From Alphaproteobacteria bacterium (GTDB lineage: Bacteria > Pseudomonadota > Alphaproteobacteria > UBA6615), in NCBI GenBank assembly GCA_028279245.1, contig JANQOE010000062.1, positions 17,700-81,699 of the forward strand: a stretch of 64,000 nt of DNA, read 5' to 3'. Positions within the stretch are counted from its first letter, which is position 1. Each line of letters opens with the position of its first letter. The notes under the pieces were generated by a model. The model worked only from the letters and a program-made list of their open reading frames with translations, had not been told where the DNA came from and made no database searches. The position numbers and the translations under genes are program-made. Of this stretch, positions 26,277-35,495 are shown in pieces.

Positions 26277-27059
26277 ATGCCCGAACCCACGCCGGCGGTC
26301 GAGATGCGCAGCATCTTCAAACACTTTGGCGGCGTCCACGCTGTCGAAGACATGGATCTCACGCTCTATCCTGGAGAAGTGCTTGGCCTGCTGGGGCACA
26401 ATGGGGCCGGCAAATCGACGCTCATCAAGATCCTGTCCGGCGCTTACCCGAGGGATGGCGGCGAGATCCTGATCGAAGGCAAGTCCGCCGACATCCAAAC
26501 GCCCCGCGACGCCAAGGCTTGGGGTATCGAGACCATCTATCAAAACCTGGCTTTGGCCGACAATCTGGCCACGCCCGCCAACATCTTCTTCGGCCGCGAG
26601 ATCACCACCAGGTTCGGCGCCCTGGACGAAGCCGCCATGGAGCATGCGTCCATCCGGGTGATGAAGCGCCTGAACCCGAACTTCGACAATTTCCACGATG
26701 CGGTCAGCAATCTGTCCGGCGGCCAGCGCCAGGCCGTCGCCATCGCCCGGACGCTGCAGTTCAACGCGAAGATCATCATCATGGACGAGCCCACCGCCGC
26801 GCTCGGTCCTCATGAGACCCAGATGGTCGCCGACCTGATCCGCAATCTGAAGGCGGAAGGCATTGCGATCGTCATGATCAGCCACGACCTGCACGATGTC
26901 TTCGATCTCTCCGACCGCATCACGGTCATGAAGAACGGCCGCCATGTCTGGACCGGCGACGTTGACCAGGTCGACAAAGACGATGTGTTGCAGATGATAA
27001 TTCTGGGCCGACGTCCTGATGGAAGCTATGCGCCGGGCATCCTTTCCGAGAATACCTAG
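26277..27059 (+). CDS. Sugar ABC transporter ATP-binding protein, single-domain (XylG/FrcA-like)
   Basis: A 260-residue ATPase with one nucleotide-binding domain: Walker [11 protein letters not shown]-loop [12 protein letters not shown], signature [15 protein letters not shown], Walker [14 protein letters not shown]-loop [11 protein letters not shown]. Classical RbsA/XylG proteins have two domains (~500 residues); FrcA-type proteins have one, as here. The D-loop residue is Gly instead of the usual Asp. Its 3' end overlaps the next gene by 41 bases. Confidence 0.9.
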   Translation: MPEPTPAVEMRSIFKHFGGVHAVEDMDLTLYPGEVLGLLGHNGAGKSTLIKILSGAYPRDGGEILIEGKSADIQTPRDAKAWGIETIYQNLALADNLATPANIFFGREITTRFGALDEAAMEHASIRVMKRLNPNFDNFHDAVSNLSGGQRQAVAIARTLQFNAKIIIMDEPTAALGPHETQMVADLIRNLKAEGIAIVMISHDLHDVFDLSDRITVMKNGRHVWTGDVDQVDKDDVLQMIILGRRPDGSYAPGILSENT

Positions 27060-28581
27060 CGCCGCGGCGGTCATCGCCCTGGCCGGGAGCCTCTGCGCCT
27101 ACGCGGAGGAGTCCCCCGTCCAGTTCGTCGACCGGGCGCCGGACCAGGCGTTTGAACACACTTACACCGGCGGCTGGGAGCATTTTGTCGGCGGTGGCGT
27201 GGCCGCTTTCGACTGCAATGGCGACGATTTCCTGGACCTCTACGTCGCCGGCGGTACCACCGCGGCCAAGCTGCTCGTCAATGCCGGCGACGGGGTGGGG
27301 CCGCCGCTCGCCTTCAACCACAAGCCCGGCGAGGTCACCGACCGGCTGGGCGTGATCGGGGCCTATCCCCTCGACATCGATAGCGACGACATCCTCGACC
27401 TCGTCGTGCTGCGGGTTGGTGAGAACCTGCTGCTGCGCGGCCTCGGCGAATGCACGTTCGCCCAGGCCAACGAGGCTTGGGGCTTCACCAGCGCCGACCG
27501 ATGGACCACCGCCTTCAGCGCGACTTGGGAACCCGGCGCCGAGTGGCCGACCCTGGCGTTCGGCAATTACGTCGACCGGACGGATCCTGACATCGGCTGT
27601 GACGTCAATGTCGTCTACCGTCCTGCCTCTGCCGGTTACGAGGCGCCCCTGGAGTTGATGCCGAGCCGCTGTCCCCTGTCCATGCTGTTCATCGACTGGG
27701 ATGGCTCGGGACGCGCCGATCTGCGGGTCAGCAACGACCGCCACTACTACGGTCAGGAAGGCCAGGAGCAGCTATGGCGCTTCGACGGTCCGCCGCGGCT
27801 CTACTCGGCGGCGGATGGATGGCAGCCACTGAAAATCTGGGGCATGGGGATCGCCGGGCGCGATCTTTTCGGCGATAGCCGGCCGGAGTTCTTCCTGACC
27901 AGCATGGGCGATCAGAAGCTGCGCTCCCTGGCCGAAGACGCGGCTGGCCCGACGTTTGTCGACTCAGCCTTCGGCCTCGGCGTCACCGCGCATGTCCCGC
28001 ACACCGGACCGAACGATCGGCCGTCGACCGGCTGGCACCCGGCCTTCGGGGATGTCGACAACGATGGGCGGGACGACCTGTTCATCTCCAAGGGCAATGT
28101 CAACGCGATGCCGGGCGCGGCCGCGGACGACCCCAACAATCTCTTGATACAGCAAAAGGACGGGCGGTTCCGAGAGTACAGCGAGCGGGCCGGCGTCGCC
28201 TCGACCGCCCGGAGCCGCGGGGCAGCGCTGGCCGATTTGAACCTTGATGGCAAGCTGGACCTGGTCGTCGTCAATCGGCACGCCGGCCTTGAGATCCACG
28301 AGAATGTGACGTCAGTGCCCGGCAATTGGTTGGCGGTTGACGTCCGGCAACCCGCGCCGAACCGGCGCGCGATTGGCGGGCGCATCGAGGTGACCGACGG
28401 CGAGCACAGCTGGTACCGGCAGTTGACGGTCGGCGGCGGTCACGCCAGCGGCACCGCCAGTCCCGAGCATTTTGGCCTTGGGACCGCTCAAGAAGTGCGG
28501 CTGCGGGTCCGCTGGCCGGACGGCACCGAGTCCCCCTGGCAGACGGCCGCGGCCAATCAGCGGGTCCTCATCTCAAGGTAA
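27019..28581 (+). CDS. FG-GAP/VCBS repeat protein with ASPIC/UnbV C-terminal domain (CRTAC1-like)
   Basis: A secreted 520-residue protein. A signal peptide ([17 protein letters not shown]) is followed by several FG-GAP/VCBS calcium-loop repeats with DxDxDG-like cores: [47 protein letters not shown] and [17 protein letters not shown]. The C-terminus matches ASPIC/UnbV ([34 protein letters not shown]). The N-terminus overlaps the ABC ATPase gene by 41 bases, so it is co-transcribed with the sugar transporter. A second ATG three codons in has GGAAG just upstream and is an equal candidate start. These proteins form beta-propellers; the role beside an importer is not established, but a periplasmic or surface carbohydrate-binding function is conceivable. 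Confidence 0.85.
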   Translation: MEAMRRASFPRIPSAAAVIALAGSLCAYAEESPVQFVDRAPDQAFEHTYTGGWEHFVGGGVAAFDCNGDDFLDLYVAGGTTAAKLLVNAGDGVGPPLAFNHKPGEVTDRLGVIGAYPLDIDSDDILDLVVLRVGENLLLRGLGECTFAQANEAWGFTSADRWTTAFSATWEPGAEWPTLAFGNYVDRTDPDIGCDVNVVYRPASAGYEAPLELMPSRCPLSMLFIDWDGSGRADLRVSNDRHYYGQEGQEQLWRFDGPPRLYSAADGWQPLKIWGMGIAGRDLFGDSRPEFFLTSMGDQKLRSLAEDAAGPTFVDSAFGLGVTAHVPHTGPNDRPSTGWHPAFGDVDNDGRDDLFISKGNVNAMPGAAADDPNNLLIQQKDGRFREYSERAGVASTARSRGAALADLNLDGKLDLVVVNRHAGLEIHENVTSVPGNWLAVDVRQPAPNRRAIGGRIEVTDGEHSWYRQLTVGGGHASGTASPEHFGLGTAQEVRLRVRWPDGTESPWQTAAANQRVLISR

Positions 28582-28681
28582 AGCTGCCCGCTCCAACCCA
28601 CAGTGCGCGTGGGCTGTTCCCAGGGGCGCGGATGCTTATATTCGCCGAGCTTTTGGGACCGAATCACGAGAGTTGAGCCAG

Positions 28682-29491
28682 ATGGTCGGTGGCAGCCGGT
28701 TTGCGACCCCATTCAACGCCACTTTCCGCCGGGTACGCGCGCTGTGCGCCGGTCTCGCCTTGGCGGCGTCACTGGCAACCCAGGCCAGCGCCGGCGAGAT
28801 CACCGTCTTCGCCGCCGCCAGCCTGAAAAACGCGATGGACGAGATTTCGGCGGAGTATCAGCAGGAGACCGGTCGCACGGTGACGGTATCGCTGGCGTCG
28901 TCATCGGCGCTGGCCCGGCAAATCCAGCTCGGCGCCCCGGCAGACATTTTCATATCGGCAAGTGTCGCCTGGATGGACACTCTCGAACAGGATGACCTGA
29001 TCGATCCGGCAAGCCGATTTGATCTGTTGGGCAACACGATCGTCTTGATCGGACATGGACCCGACGCGCCGCCGATCGAGATCGGCCCGGATATGGACCT
29101 CGCCGGGATACTTGGCACAGGACATCTTGCCATGGCCTTGGTCGATGCCGCGCCGGCCGGCATTTATGGCAAGGCCGCTCTGGAGACACTCGGACAATGG
29201 GCAACCGTGCAGCCCCGGGTTGCCCAGGGCGACACTGTCCGGGCGGCCTTGGCGCTGGTTTCGAGGGGGGAGGCACCTCTAGGCGTGGTCTACGCAACCG
29301 ACGCGGCTGTCGATGACAACGTTACGGTCGTTGGCACGTTCCCAGCGGAGGCGCACCCGCCAATCATCTATCCGGCCGCCGCCGTCTCGGCGAGCGGCAA
29401 TGCGCTCAATGCGGCGTTCCTCGAATACCTGCGGGGCCCAGCGGCGACGGAGGCGTTCGACCGCCAAGGCTTCGCGACATCGGTCGACTAA
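28682..29491 (+). CDS. modA: Molybdate ABC transporter substrate-binding protein
   Basis: A 269-residue periplasmic molybdate-binding protein. The signal peptide ends around ATQASA; the mature part has the ModA pattern: ITVFAAASLKNAMDEISAEY, SSSALARQIQLGAPADIFIS, the hinge segment ALVDAAPAGIYGKAALETLG, and GVVYATDAAV. The next two genes encode the permease and ATPase. I chose the ATG directly before the signal peptide; the long upstream frame overlaps the CRTAC1-like gene and shows no conserved sequence. No ModE gene was seen and no clear Mo box was found in the ~100-base upstream gap. Confidence 0.92.
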   Translation: MVGGSRFATPFNATFRRVRALCAGLALAASLATQASAGEITVFAAASLKNAMDEISAEYQQETGRTVTVSLASSSALARQIQLGAPADIFISASVAWMDTLEQDDLIDPASRFDLLGNTIVLIGHGPDAPPIEIGPDMDLAGILGTGHLAMALVDAAPAGIYGKAALETLGQWATVQPRVAQGDTVRAALALVSRGEAPLGVVYATDAAVDDNVTVVGTFPAEAHPPIIYPAAAVSASGNALNAAFLEYLRGPAATEAFDRQGFATSVD

Positions 29492-29497
29492 CGAGCA

Positions 29498-30190
29498 ATG
29501 GAGTGGCTGAGCCCCGCGGAGTGGACGGCCGTCGCCCTGTCGCTGCGCACGTCGTTCTGGGCGACACTGGTTAGCCTGCCCCTCGGCATCTTCGTCGCCT
29601 ACGCCCTGGCCCGCTGGCAGTTCCCCGGCAAGCAATTGCTAAACGGGCTCGTCCTTCTGCCACTGATCCTGCCGCCGGTCGTGACCGGCTACCTGCTACT
29701 GCTCGCGTTCGGCACGCGCGGCCCCATCGGCAGCCTGCTGCAGGACATGGGCATCGTCTTCGCCTTCCGTTGGACTGGCGCCGCGCTCGCAGCCGGCGTC
29801 ATGGCCTTTCCACTCATGGTCCGCGCGATCCGGCTGTCGATCGAGGCCGTCGATCCAAAGTTGGAGCAGGCTGGCGCCACACTCGGGGCTCCGCGCGCCT
29901 GGGTGTTCCTGACCGTAACCCTGCCGCTGGTCCTGCCTGGGGTCATCGCCGGCGCCATCCTCGCCTTCGCGAAGGCGATGGGCGAGTTCGGCGCAACCAT
30001 CACCTTCGTCAGCAACATCCCCGGGCAGACGCAAACCATGCCGTCGGCGATCTATGCGTTCCTGCAAATCCCCGGCGGCGACGCCTCCGCGCTGCGGCTC
30101 GTGGTGATCTCGGTTTTCATCGCCATGGCGGCGCTGCTGCTGTCTGAACTGGTGGCGAAACGGGTCGCCAGGTGGGTCGCCGGGTCATGA
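29498..30190 (+). CDS. modB: Molybdate ABC transporter permease
   Basis: A 230-residue inner-membrane permease with about five hydrophobic segments. ModB landmarks are ALSLRTSFWATLVSLPLGIF, PLILPPVVTGYLLLLAFG, the EAA loop EQAGATLGAPRAWVFLTVTL and KAMGEFGATITFVSNIPGQT. It starts 6 bases after modA and its TGA overlaps the modC ATG. Confidence 0.94.
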   Translation: MEWLSPAEWTAVALSLRTSFWATLVSLPLGIFVAYALARWQFPGKQLLNGLVLLPLILPPVVTGYLLLLAFGTRGPIGSLLQDMGIVFAFRWTGAALAAGVMAFPLMVRAIRLSIEAVDPKLEQAGATLGAPRAWVFLTVTLPLVLPGVIAGAILAFAKAMGEFGATITFVSNIPGQTQTMPSAIYAFLQIPGGDASALRLVVISVFIAMAALLLSELVAKRVARWVAGS

Positions 30191-31287
30191 GCCTGTCTGT
30201 CGCCCTCAGCCATCGTTTCGGCAACTTCGAACTCGATGTGACGTTCGAGGCGCCACCAGGCCTGACGGTCCTGTTTGGCCGCTCTGGTTCCGGCAAAACC
30301 AGCATTATCAACTCCGTTGCCGGGCTGTTGCGGCCGCGATCTGGACGCATTGCAGCCGGCGATTGGCTGCTGATGGACAGCGCCAATGGACTCTCGTTAC
30401 CGCCCCATCGGCGGCGGCTCGGTTACATCTTTCAGGAAGGCCGGCTCTTTCCCCATCTAACGGTTCGGCAGAACCTCCTCTATGGCCGCTGGTTCGCACC
30501 GAAGGGCGAGACCCGCGAGGATCTCGGCAGGGTCGTCGACATGCTGGGAATCGGTGCGCTGCTTGGGCGCCGGCCGGGGACGCTGTCGGGCGGTGAAAAG
30601 CAGCGGGTCGCAATTGGACGCGCGCTGCTGGCAAGTCCGCGTATCATCCTCGCTGACGAACCGCTTGCCTCCCTCGACGAGGCACGCAAGGACGAGATCC
30701 TGCCGTACTTCGAGCGGCTGCGCGACGAACTCTCGATCCCCATCCTCTACGTCAGCCACTCCGCGGCCGAGGTGGCGCGTTTGGCCACCACGGTGGTCGC
30801 GCTCGGGGATGGCCGCGTCCTGGCCCAGGGCACGGCAGCCAGCGTACTCGGCGACCCGACGGTGGCGCCTCTTGGCGTGCGCGCGGTCGGCGCAATTATC
30901 CCGGCCACCGTCGTGGCCCACCATGACGACGGGCTTTCCGAGCTGGCGGCCGGCAATGAACGCCTGTTCCTGCCGACCGTCCCCTATCCGCCAGGACGCC
31001 GACTCAGGGTTCGCATCAGCGCCCACGAGGTCATGTTGGCCAGCAAGAAGCCGGAAGGGCTGTCGGCCCTGAATGTCTTGTCCGGTGTTGTGGAGCAGAT
31101 ACGGGTGGGTGAGGGGCCCGGCCTCATCGTCTCCGTCCGCACCGACGCCGGTACGTTGCTCGCCCGCCTCACCAAGCGCTCTGCCGCTAACCTAGAATTG
31201 GCCGAAGGTTCGCCCTGCTTCGCCATCGTGAAGACCGTGGCGATCGCCCCAGAAGATGTGAGTGGCGGTGCCGCCGTCTCGGGCTAA
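30187..31287 (+). CDS. modC: Molybdate ABC transporter ATP-binding protein
   Basis: A 366-residue ATPase. Walker A GRSGSGKTS, Q-loop YIFQEGRLFPHLTV, signature LSGGEKQRVAIGRAL, Walker B IILADEPLASLD and H-loop ILYVSHSAAEV are all present. The C-terminal third is a molybdate-binding TOBE domain (SALNVLSGVVEQIRVGEG and onward). The start forms an ATGA overlap with modB. The final codon overlaps the stop of the convergent histidine kinase gene by 4 bases, leaving no room for a separate terminator. Confidence 0.94.
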   Translation: MSLSVALSHRFGNFELDVTFEAPPGLTVLFGRSGSGKTSIINSVAGLLRPRSGRIAAGDWLLMDSANGLSLPPHRRRLGYIFQEGRLFPHLTVRQNLLYGRWFAPKGETREDLGRVVDMLGIGALLGRRPGTLSGGEKQRVAIGRALLASPRIILADEPLASLDEARKDEILPYFERLRDELSIPILYVSHSAAEVARLATTVVALGDGRVLAQGTAASVLGDPTVAPLGVRAVGAIIPATVVAHHDDGLSELAAGNERLFLPTVPYPPGRRLRVRISAHEVMLASKKPEGLSALNVLSGVVEQIRVGEGPGLIVSVRTDAGTLLARLTKRSAANLELAEGSPCFAIVKTVAIAPEDVSGGAAVSG

Positions 31288-33218
31288 GCAGCCTGAGAGC
31301 TGACCGCGGCGGATGGGTTTGGCCCCTCAACCGGCAAACGAACGGTGAAGGTGCTGCCCCGGTCCTTCTGACTCTCGACTTCCAGCGAGCCGCCGTGCTC
31401 CTCAATCATCGTCTGCACGAGGTTGAGCCCAATGCCGGTACCCGCGATACCAGTTGAGGTCTTCGCCCGGAAAAACCGTTCACCGATCCGGTCCAGATCC
31501 TCTTGATCGATGCCCAGGCCATAGTCCCGAACTGAGATGGCGACTTCATCCGCTGACGCTTGCGCGGTCACCTCGATGTCGGGCGAGTCCGGCGAGTATT
31601 TGACGGCGTTGGAGAGAAGGTTGGTGAACACTTGGTCCAATGCGTCACCGTCCGCCCGGATCGTCGCGGGAAGGTCAGTCAAGTTGCACGCGATACGGTG
31701 TTTCTCAGCGATCTCTTGTTGCCGGGCACAGACCTCGCTGACCACTTGCTGAATGTCACACGAGCCCAGGTGCACCGTAATCTTGCCCTCTTCCAGCCGC
31801 GCCGCCGACAGGGTGCTCTCCATGAGTTGGGTGACGCGATTCACGGCGGAACGAATCTTGTTCAGCCGCGTCAGCATGTCGTCGCCGGTGAGCCGGTCGG
31901 ATTGTGCCAAGTTTCCCAGCCGGCGGGCCGTGGAGTCGATAATCGCCAGCGGCGTGCGGATTTCGTGACTGGCCATTGAAACAAACTGGCGCTGGATATC
32001 GTTGAGCTGACGCTGCTGGTCCAGCGCGGTCGAGACCTCTTCCATCGCTTGCTGCTGCGCCTGTTCCAGTTCTTCGCGGGCGGTGATGTCGCGGACTGTT
32101 GCCGCAAACAGGATCTCGCGGCCGAGCTCCATCCGAACCATCCCAACCTCGACCGGAAAAAAGGTCGCGCCGACTCTATGGGCGTAGAGTCTTCGGTTTT
32201 CGCCGACGACCAAACCAGGTTGGGACGAACGTGACTCCCAGTTGGTCGTGATCTTGTCCGAGACCAGGGTCGAGATACTCTGGCCTTGCAGGTCTTTGCG
32301 ACTAGCGCCGAACATGCGTTGCGCGGCCGGGTTCGCCATCGAGATAGTGCCGCGCGCATCTGTCACGAGAATGGCGTCAAGACTGTTGTCGAGGATGGCG
32401 GACAGCAATGCGGACTTCAGCGTATTGCGCCGCGCGAGTGCTCCCACGAACACCACGGTTATGAAGGCGAAGAGTATGTTGATGGTGGCCCACGACAGGC
32501 TATCCGCTTCGATGGTGGCGCGCCCGAACACCGCATGCGGGGAGCCTTCGTAGAACGTCACCGCGAACATAGCCGTGTAATGCATGCCGGAGATGGCGAC
32601 GCCCATGATTCCAGCGGCAATGAGGTTTGACCAAATCGCGCCAAAGCCGGCGTGGTACCTCTCGATGGCCGTCTTTGCGGAAAGGGCCACAATTGCCAGG
32701 ACAACGGCGACCACGACGGAGAGTGCAAACAGTACCGGATCGTATCCCATGGCGGCGGGCGACCGGATCGCCGCCATTCCGACATAGTGCATTATGCCGA
32801 TGCCGGCCCCGGTCACGACCCCGCCGATTGCCACCGTCACGGCCGTCAACTGTTGGCGGCTGAGTAGCCACAGCACAACCAGACTCGCGCCGACGGACGG
32901 GACGGCGGAAGCGGTTGTTAGGGCGACGCTGTAGCCGACAGTGAAAGGCAACTGATGCGCGATCATCCCGACAAAATGCATCGACCAAACAGCGCCCCCC
33001 ATCGTAACGGCGCCAAGAATCAACCAGAACACCTTCTCGGCGAGCGATCTTGCCGCAATGATCTGCTGTGAGACCGTCAAACCTGCGAACGACCCGGAGA
33101 AAGCAAAGAGGTAAGACAGCGCGACAAGCGGTAACGAGTAGTGCGCAGGAAACGGATTCAGTTGACTCAAGTCGCCAACCAGGAAATTTAGCCCAAACAG
33201 GGTCAACCCATATTCCAT
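31284..33218 (-). CDS. MHYT-domain PAS sensor histidine kinase
   Basis: A membrane sensor kinase of about 644 residues. The N-terminus carries the seven-helix MHYT domain with its repeated motif (WSMHFVGM, IGIMHYVGM, ISGMHYTAM), proposed to bind copper and sense O2, CO or NO. A PAS domain (AILDNSLDAILVTDARGTIS) follows, then a coiled linker, HisKA (SMASHEIRTPLAI, phospho-His) and HATPase (NLLSNAVKYSPDSP, DYGLGIDQEDLDRIG, GTGIGLNLVQTMIEEHGG). No response regulator is adjacent and no receiver domain is attached. GAGG 6 bases upstream selects the second of two nearby ATGs. The next gene upstream encodes a globin-like protein, which fits a gas or redox role (inference). Confidence 0.9.
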   Translation of the reverse strand: MEYGLTLFGLNFLVGDLSQLNPFPAHYSLPLVALSYLFAFSGSFAGLTVSQQIIAARSLAEKVFWLILGAVTMGGAVWSMHFVGMIAHQLPFTVGYSVALTTASAVPSVGASLVVLWLLSRQQLTAVTVAIGGVVTGAGIGIMHYVGMAAIRSPAAMGYDPVLFALSVVVAVVLAIVALSAKTAIERYHAGFGAIWSNLIAAGIMGVAISGMHYTAMFAVTFYEGSPHAVFGRATIEADSLSWATINILFAFITVVFVGALARRNTLKSALLSAILDNSLDAILVTDARGTISMANPAAQRMFGASRKDLQGQSISTLVSDKITTNWESRSSQPGLVVGENRRLYAHRVGATFFPVEVGMVRMELGREILFAATVRDITAREELEQAQQQAMEEVSTALDQQRQLNDIQRQFVSMASHEIRTPLAIIDSTARRLGNLAQSDRLTGDDMLTRLNKIRSAVNRVTQLMESTLSAARLEEGKITVHLGSCDIQQVVSEVCARQQEIAEKHRIACNLTDLPATIRADGDALDQVFTNLLSNAVKYSPDSPDIEVTAQASADEVAISVRDYGLGIDQEDLDRIGERFFRAKTSTGIAGTGIGLNLVQTMIEEHGGSLEVESQKDRGSTFTVRLPVEGPNPSAAVSSQAA

Positions 33219-33376
33219 CGACATCCTCGTTCGGCCGATACAGACGCGGCCGCGGAGGCGGAAAGGGTAGGGAGCACCAATTAAGAATCGATGCAAAACG
33301 CTGTTGTGGGATGACAGTTGTGCGGTAGCAGGCCATAGGAACCGGCAACTAAGTACGGAACAAACCGGCGCGAAAC

Positions 33377-33401
33377 ACGGTGCTCAGTTTTGCAGCACCG
33401 T
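33377..33401 (-). terminator. Stem-loop after the globin-like gene
   Basis: A perfect 8-bp stem (ACGGTGCT / AGCACCGT) with a 9-base loop touches the stop codon of the globin-like gene. On the minus strand it is followed by GTTTCG, a weak T-tract, so it may be a partial terminator or mRNA 3'-end protector. Confidence 0.4.
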
Positions 33402-33847
33402 CATGCAGGCTTCGGTACGATGATGACCTCTTCGGACCGATACCGGCCATGGCATTCATCCGGTGACCGGTTGACAATGGCGGCCTCGAACCGAGCATCC
33501 AGCGCCAGCCATTTTTCACGATGCGCCGCCGGGACTCCTACCTCGATCAGTGACTCCTCCAACAGCTTGTGTCGGATCGCGAACACCTCCGCCGGCAAGA
33601 ACATGTGCACATGGGCGTCTTTCGGTGACCGGCCGCCATAGTCTTTTGGACCGCCCATCAGGGCCACCCAGAAGTCGGTCTGCTGCGACTCCACGATCTC
33701 GCGCTTGGAGCGGACGAAGAATCCCTTCAGCCAAGGATGAGAGAACAGCTTCCCGTACAGGACCTGATGGACTCTCTGCACACAGGCCCGCCCACCGATC
33801 TCGTCGAGAAAGGTTTCGCCGAACGTGTCCTTGCCTTTAGCCGCCAT
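33401..33847 (-). CDS. Truncated-hemoglobin-like protein
   Basis: A 148-residue protein resembling the truncated (2-over-2) globin family: FLDEIGGRACVQRVHQVLYG as helices A-B, HPWLKGFFVRSKREIVESQQ through the C-E helices, then FWVALMGGPKDYGGRSPKDA and the F-helix AHVHMFLPAEVF, where one of the two His would be the heme ligand, and a final helix with HKLLEESLIEVGVP. These proteins bind O2 or NO. It lies upstream of the MHYT kinase in the same direction, separated by about 180 bases. The family match is moderately sure; the subgroup is not. Confidence 0.75.
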   Translation of the reverse strand: MAAKGKDTFGETFLDEIGGRACVQRVHQVLYGKLFSHPWLKGFFVRSKREIVESQQTDFWVALMGGPKDYGGRSPKDAHVHMFLPAEVFAIRHKLLEESLIEVGVPAAHREKWLALDARFEAAIVNRSPDECHGRYRSEEVIIVPKPA

Positions 33848-34209
33848 CTGGGTCCGCGCCTACTAGTATGGGTTGTCAAAAGATGGCGGGAACCCATTGA
33901 ATAAACGTCAATACTTGCCAGGCACCAGATCGGATCCAGGCCCATCTGGCGGGTTTCGTGGCCGCTAAGCGGACCGGCATGACCTATACAAATCCGTAGG
34001 TTGTGGGCCACGTCCTCCCGGGCGACAGTTAAATGCACAGGGGCCCATGGGCCTTTTGTGCGAGCAGCAACCTGGCCGGGGGCAGTTTCCTCCCACCTCC
34101 GGCCCACTTTTTTTCAGGCTGCCCGGGCCCCACCACCGCCAATCAGATCGTCATGCCCGTCGCGGCGGGCGAGGGTGCTATGGTGTCCCGAATATTGGGA
34201 GGGCGCACA
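33848..34209. other. Intergenic region, about 360 bases
   Basis: Divergent promoter region between the globin-like gene and the TIM-barrel gene. No convincing short gene, RNA or operator was seen. A TTGAATAAACGTCAA stretch resembles an FNR box but has a 5-base spacer. A GGGAGGG ribosome site for the TIM-barrel gene lies at the right end. Confidence 0.5.
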
Positions 34210-35235
34210 ATGACCAAGGAACTGCTGATTGGCGTGAATGAGTCCGGGGTGATGCACACGGACCAAGATCCGCCGTTCGATCTCGAAACAAGGTTCCGCA
34301 TGGCCAAGGAATCGGGGGTCTATGACTACTTCGACAAGACGCCGGCACCGGACGAAGCCGCCGAATACGGCCGGCTAGCCGAGAAGTACGATCTGCCCAT
34401 TCTCGCCGGCGGTTGGTACTACACGCTGGGCCGCGACGAAAAACTGCTCGCCGACAATCTTCGCCTCGGTGCTTCGCTTGGGGGCCGGGTCCACAACACC
34501 CAAATCATGATGGACCATGCGGATGGCCATCTGATCACCGATGAGGAGGTCGCGGAGGCCTACCTTCGCGCCTATGACGTCGGGGCGAGCGTTGGCTGCA
34601 TCCCGACATTCGAGATTCACGTCAATATGTGGTCCGAGGACTTTCGCCGTGTGACCCCGGTGGCGGAGATGGTTGAAGCACGCGGCGTGCCCTACCGCAT
34701 GACTCTCGACCATTCCCATGTGATCTTCAAAATCGACAACCCGCGCGAGCAGGAGGTGTTCGGCATCAACGAATCCGTCTCCGACGGAACACTCGTGCTC
34801 GACCCGTTCAAACCCGGCAATGTCTGCGACGATTGGATCTCACGCGGCTACGTCGGCCATTGTCACGCCCGCGCTGCGGTGCCCAACAACCCCCGCAACA
34901 TCTGGGATCACCATCCAAGCCTGGATGAACTCCCCTCAAGCCTGCACCCGAAGGACACCACCGGTCGAGGCATCCAATATCCGTTCATCAAGCCGGCACC
35001 GGACCAGTGGCACAGTGATTGGGACGGGGAAAAACTCGAGCCCTGGAAAGAGGTGCTGCGTCACCTGATGGCCTATCACGCCAGCCACGACGACAGCCCG
35101 CTGACCACCATCTCAACCGAGTTTATTCCGTTTCCGGACTATGGCGGCGGGGCCAAATACTCGATCTTTGAGAACTCGGTGGCCTGCGCTGAGTGGCTGC
35201 GCGAGACCTGGGCCGCTGCCGGACAAGCAGCGTAG
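34210..35235 (+). CDS. Xylose-isomerase-like TIM-barrel protein
   Basis: A 341-residue protein with the sugar-isomerase barrel pattern: LPILAGGWYYTLGRDEKLLA, NTQIMMDHADGHLITDEEV, CIPTFEIHVNMWSED (candidate Glu and His ligands), YRMTLDHSHVIFKID (Asp, His) and RGYVGHCHARAAVPNNPRNI. The ATG has GGGAGGG seven bases upstream; the longer frame begins in non-conserved DNA. It stands alone, unlike the other barrel genes here that sit in transporter operons, so the substrate cannot be inferred from neighbours. A 107-base palindromic repeat follows it. Confidence 0.8.
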   Translation: MTKELLIGVNESGVMHTDQDPPFDLETRFRMAKESGVYDYFDKTPAPDEAAEYGRLAEKYDLPILAGGWYYTLGRDEKLLADNLRLGASLGGRVHNTQIMMDHADGHLITDEEVAEAYLRAYDVGASVGCIPTFEIHVNMWSEDFRRVTPVAEMVEARGVPYRMTLDHSHVIFKIDNPREQEVFGINESVSDGTLVLDPFKPGNVCDDWISRGYVGHCHARAAVPNNPRNIWDHHPSLDELPSSLHPKDTTGRGIQYPFIKPAPDQWHSDWDGEKLEPWKEVLRHLMAYHASHDDSPLTTISTEFIPFPDYGGGAKYSIFENSVACAEWLRETWAAAGQAA

Positions 35236-35258
35236 AAAGCGCATCCCGTAAGAACCCT

Positions 35259-35365
35259 GCCGTCATTGCGAGGCGGGCCTTCGGCCCGCCGTGGCGATCC
35301 AGGGCCGGTATTACGGTCAGAGCTGGATTGCCACGGCGCGCTTTCGCACGCCTCGCAATGACGGC
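35259..35365. repeat. 107-base palindromic repetitive element (REP/BIME-like)
   Basis: Outer arms GCCGTCATTGCGAGG and CCTCGCAATGACGGC are perfectly complementary. Inside are two hairpins (GGCGGGCC-TT-CGGCCCGCC and GGCGCG-CTTTCG-CACGCC) and an inner pair GTGGCGATCCAG / CTGGATTGCCAC. The unit can fold as a cruciform. Similar TCATTGCGAGG...CTGGATTGCCAC elements are scattered in many alphaproteobacterial genomes. It may also end transcription of the barrel gene. Confidence 0.8.
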
Positions 35366-35495
35366 AAAGGACATGGCGCCGCAGCCAGACACATCCTCGG
35401 CTAAACGCGCCATTCGACAACCAATGGAATCGCGGTAAGAAGGCACCGCCTTAAACTGGGCGCGCGCAGGGTTTTCATAGCGAAGGATTGATGGG

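Noticed and set aside
28597..28613. CCCAC-AGTGCGC-GTGGG hairpin before modA as a molybdenum-cofactor riboswitch or terminator
   Set aside because: The stem is only five pairs with no T-run, and nothing resembles the Moco riboswitch core or a ModE box.
33898..33915. TTGAATAAACGTCAA as an FNR box upstream of the globin-like gene
   Set aside because: The half-sites are separated by five bases instead of four and the first is TTGAA, so it does not fit the consensus.
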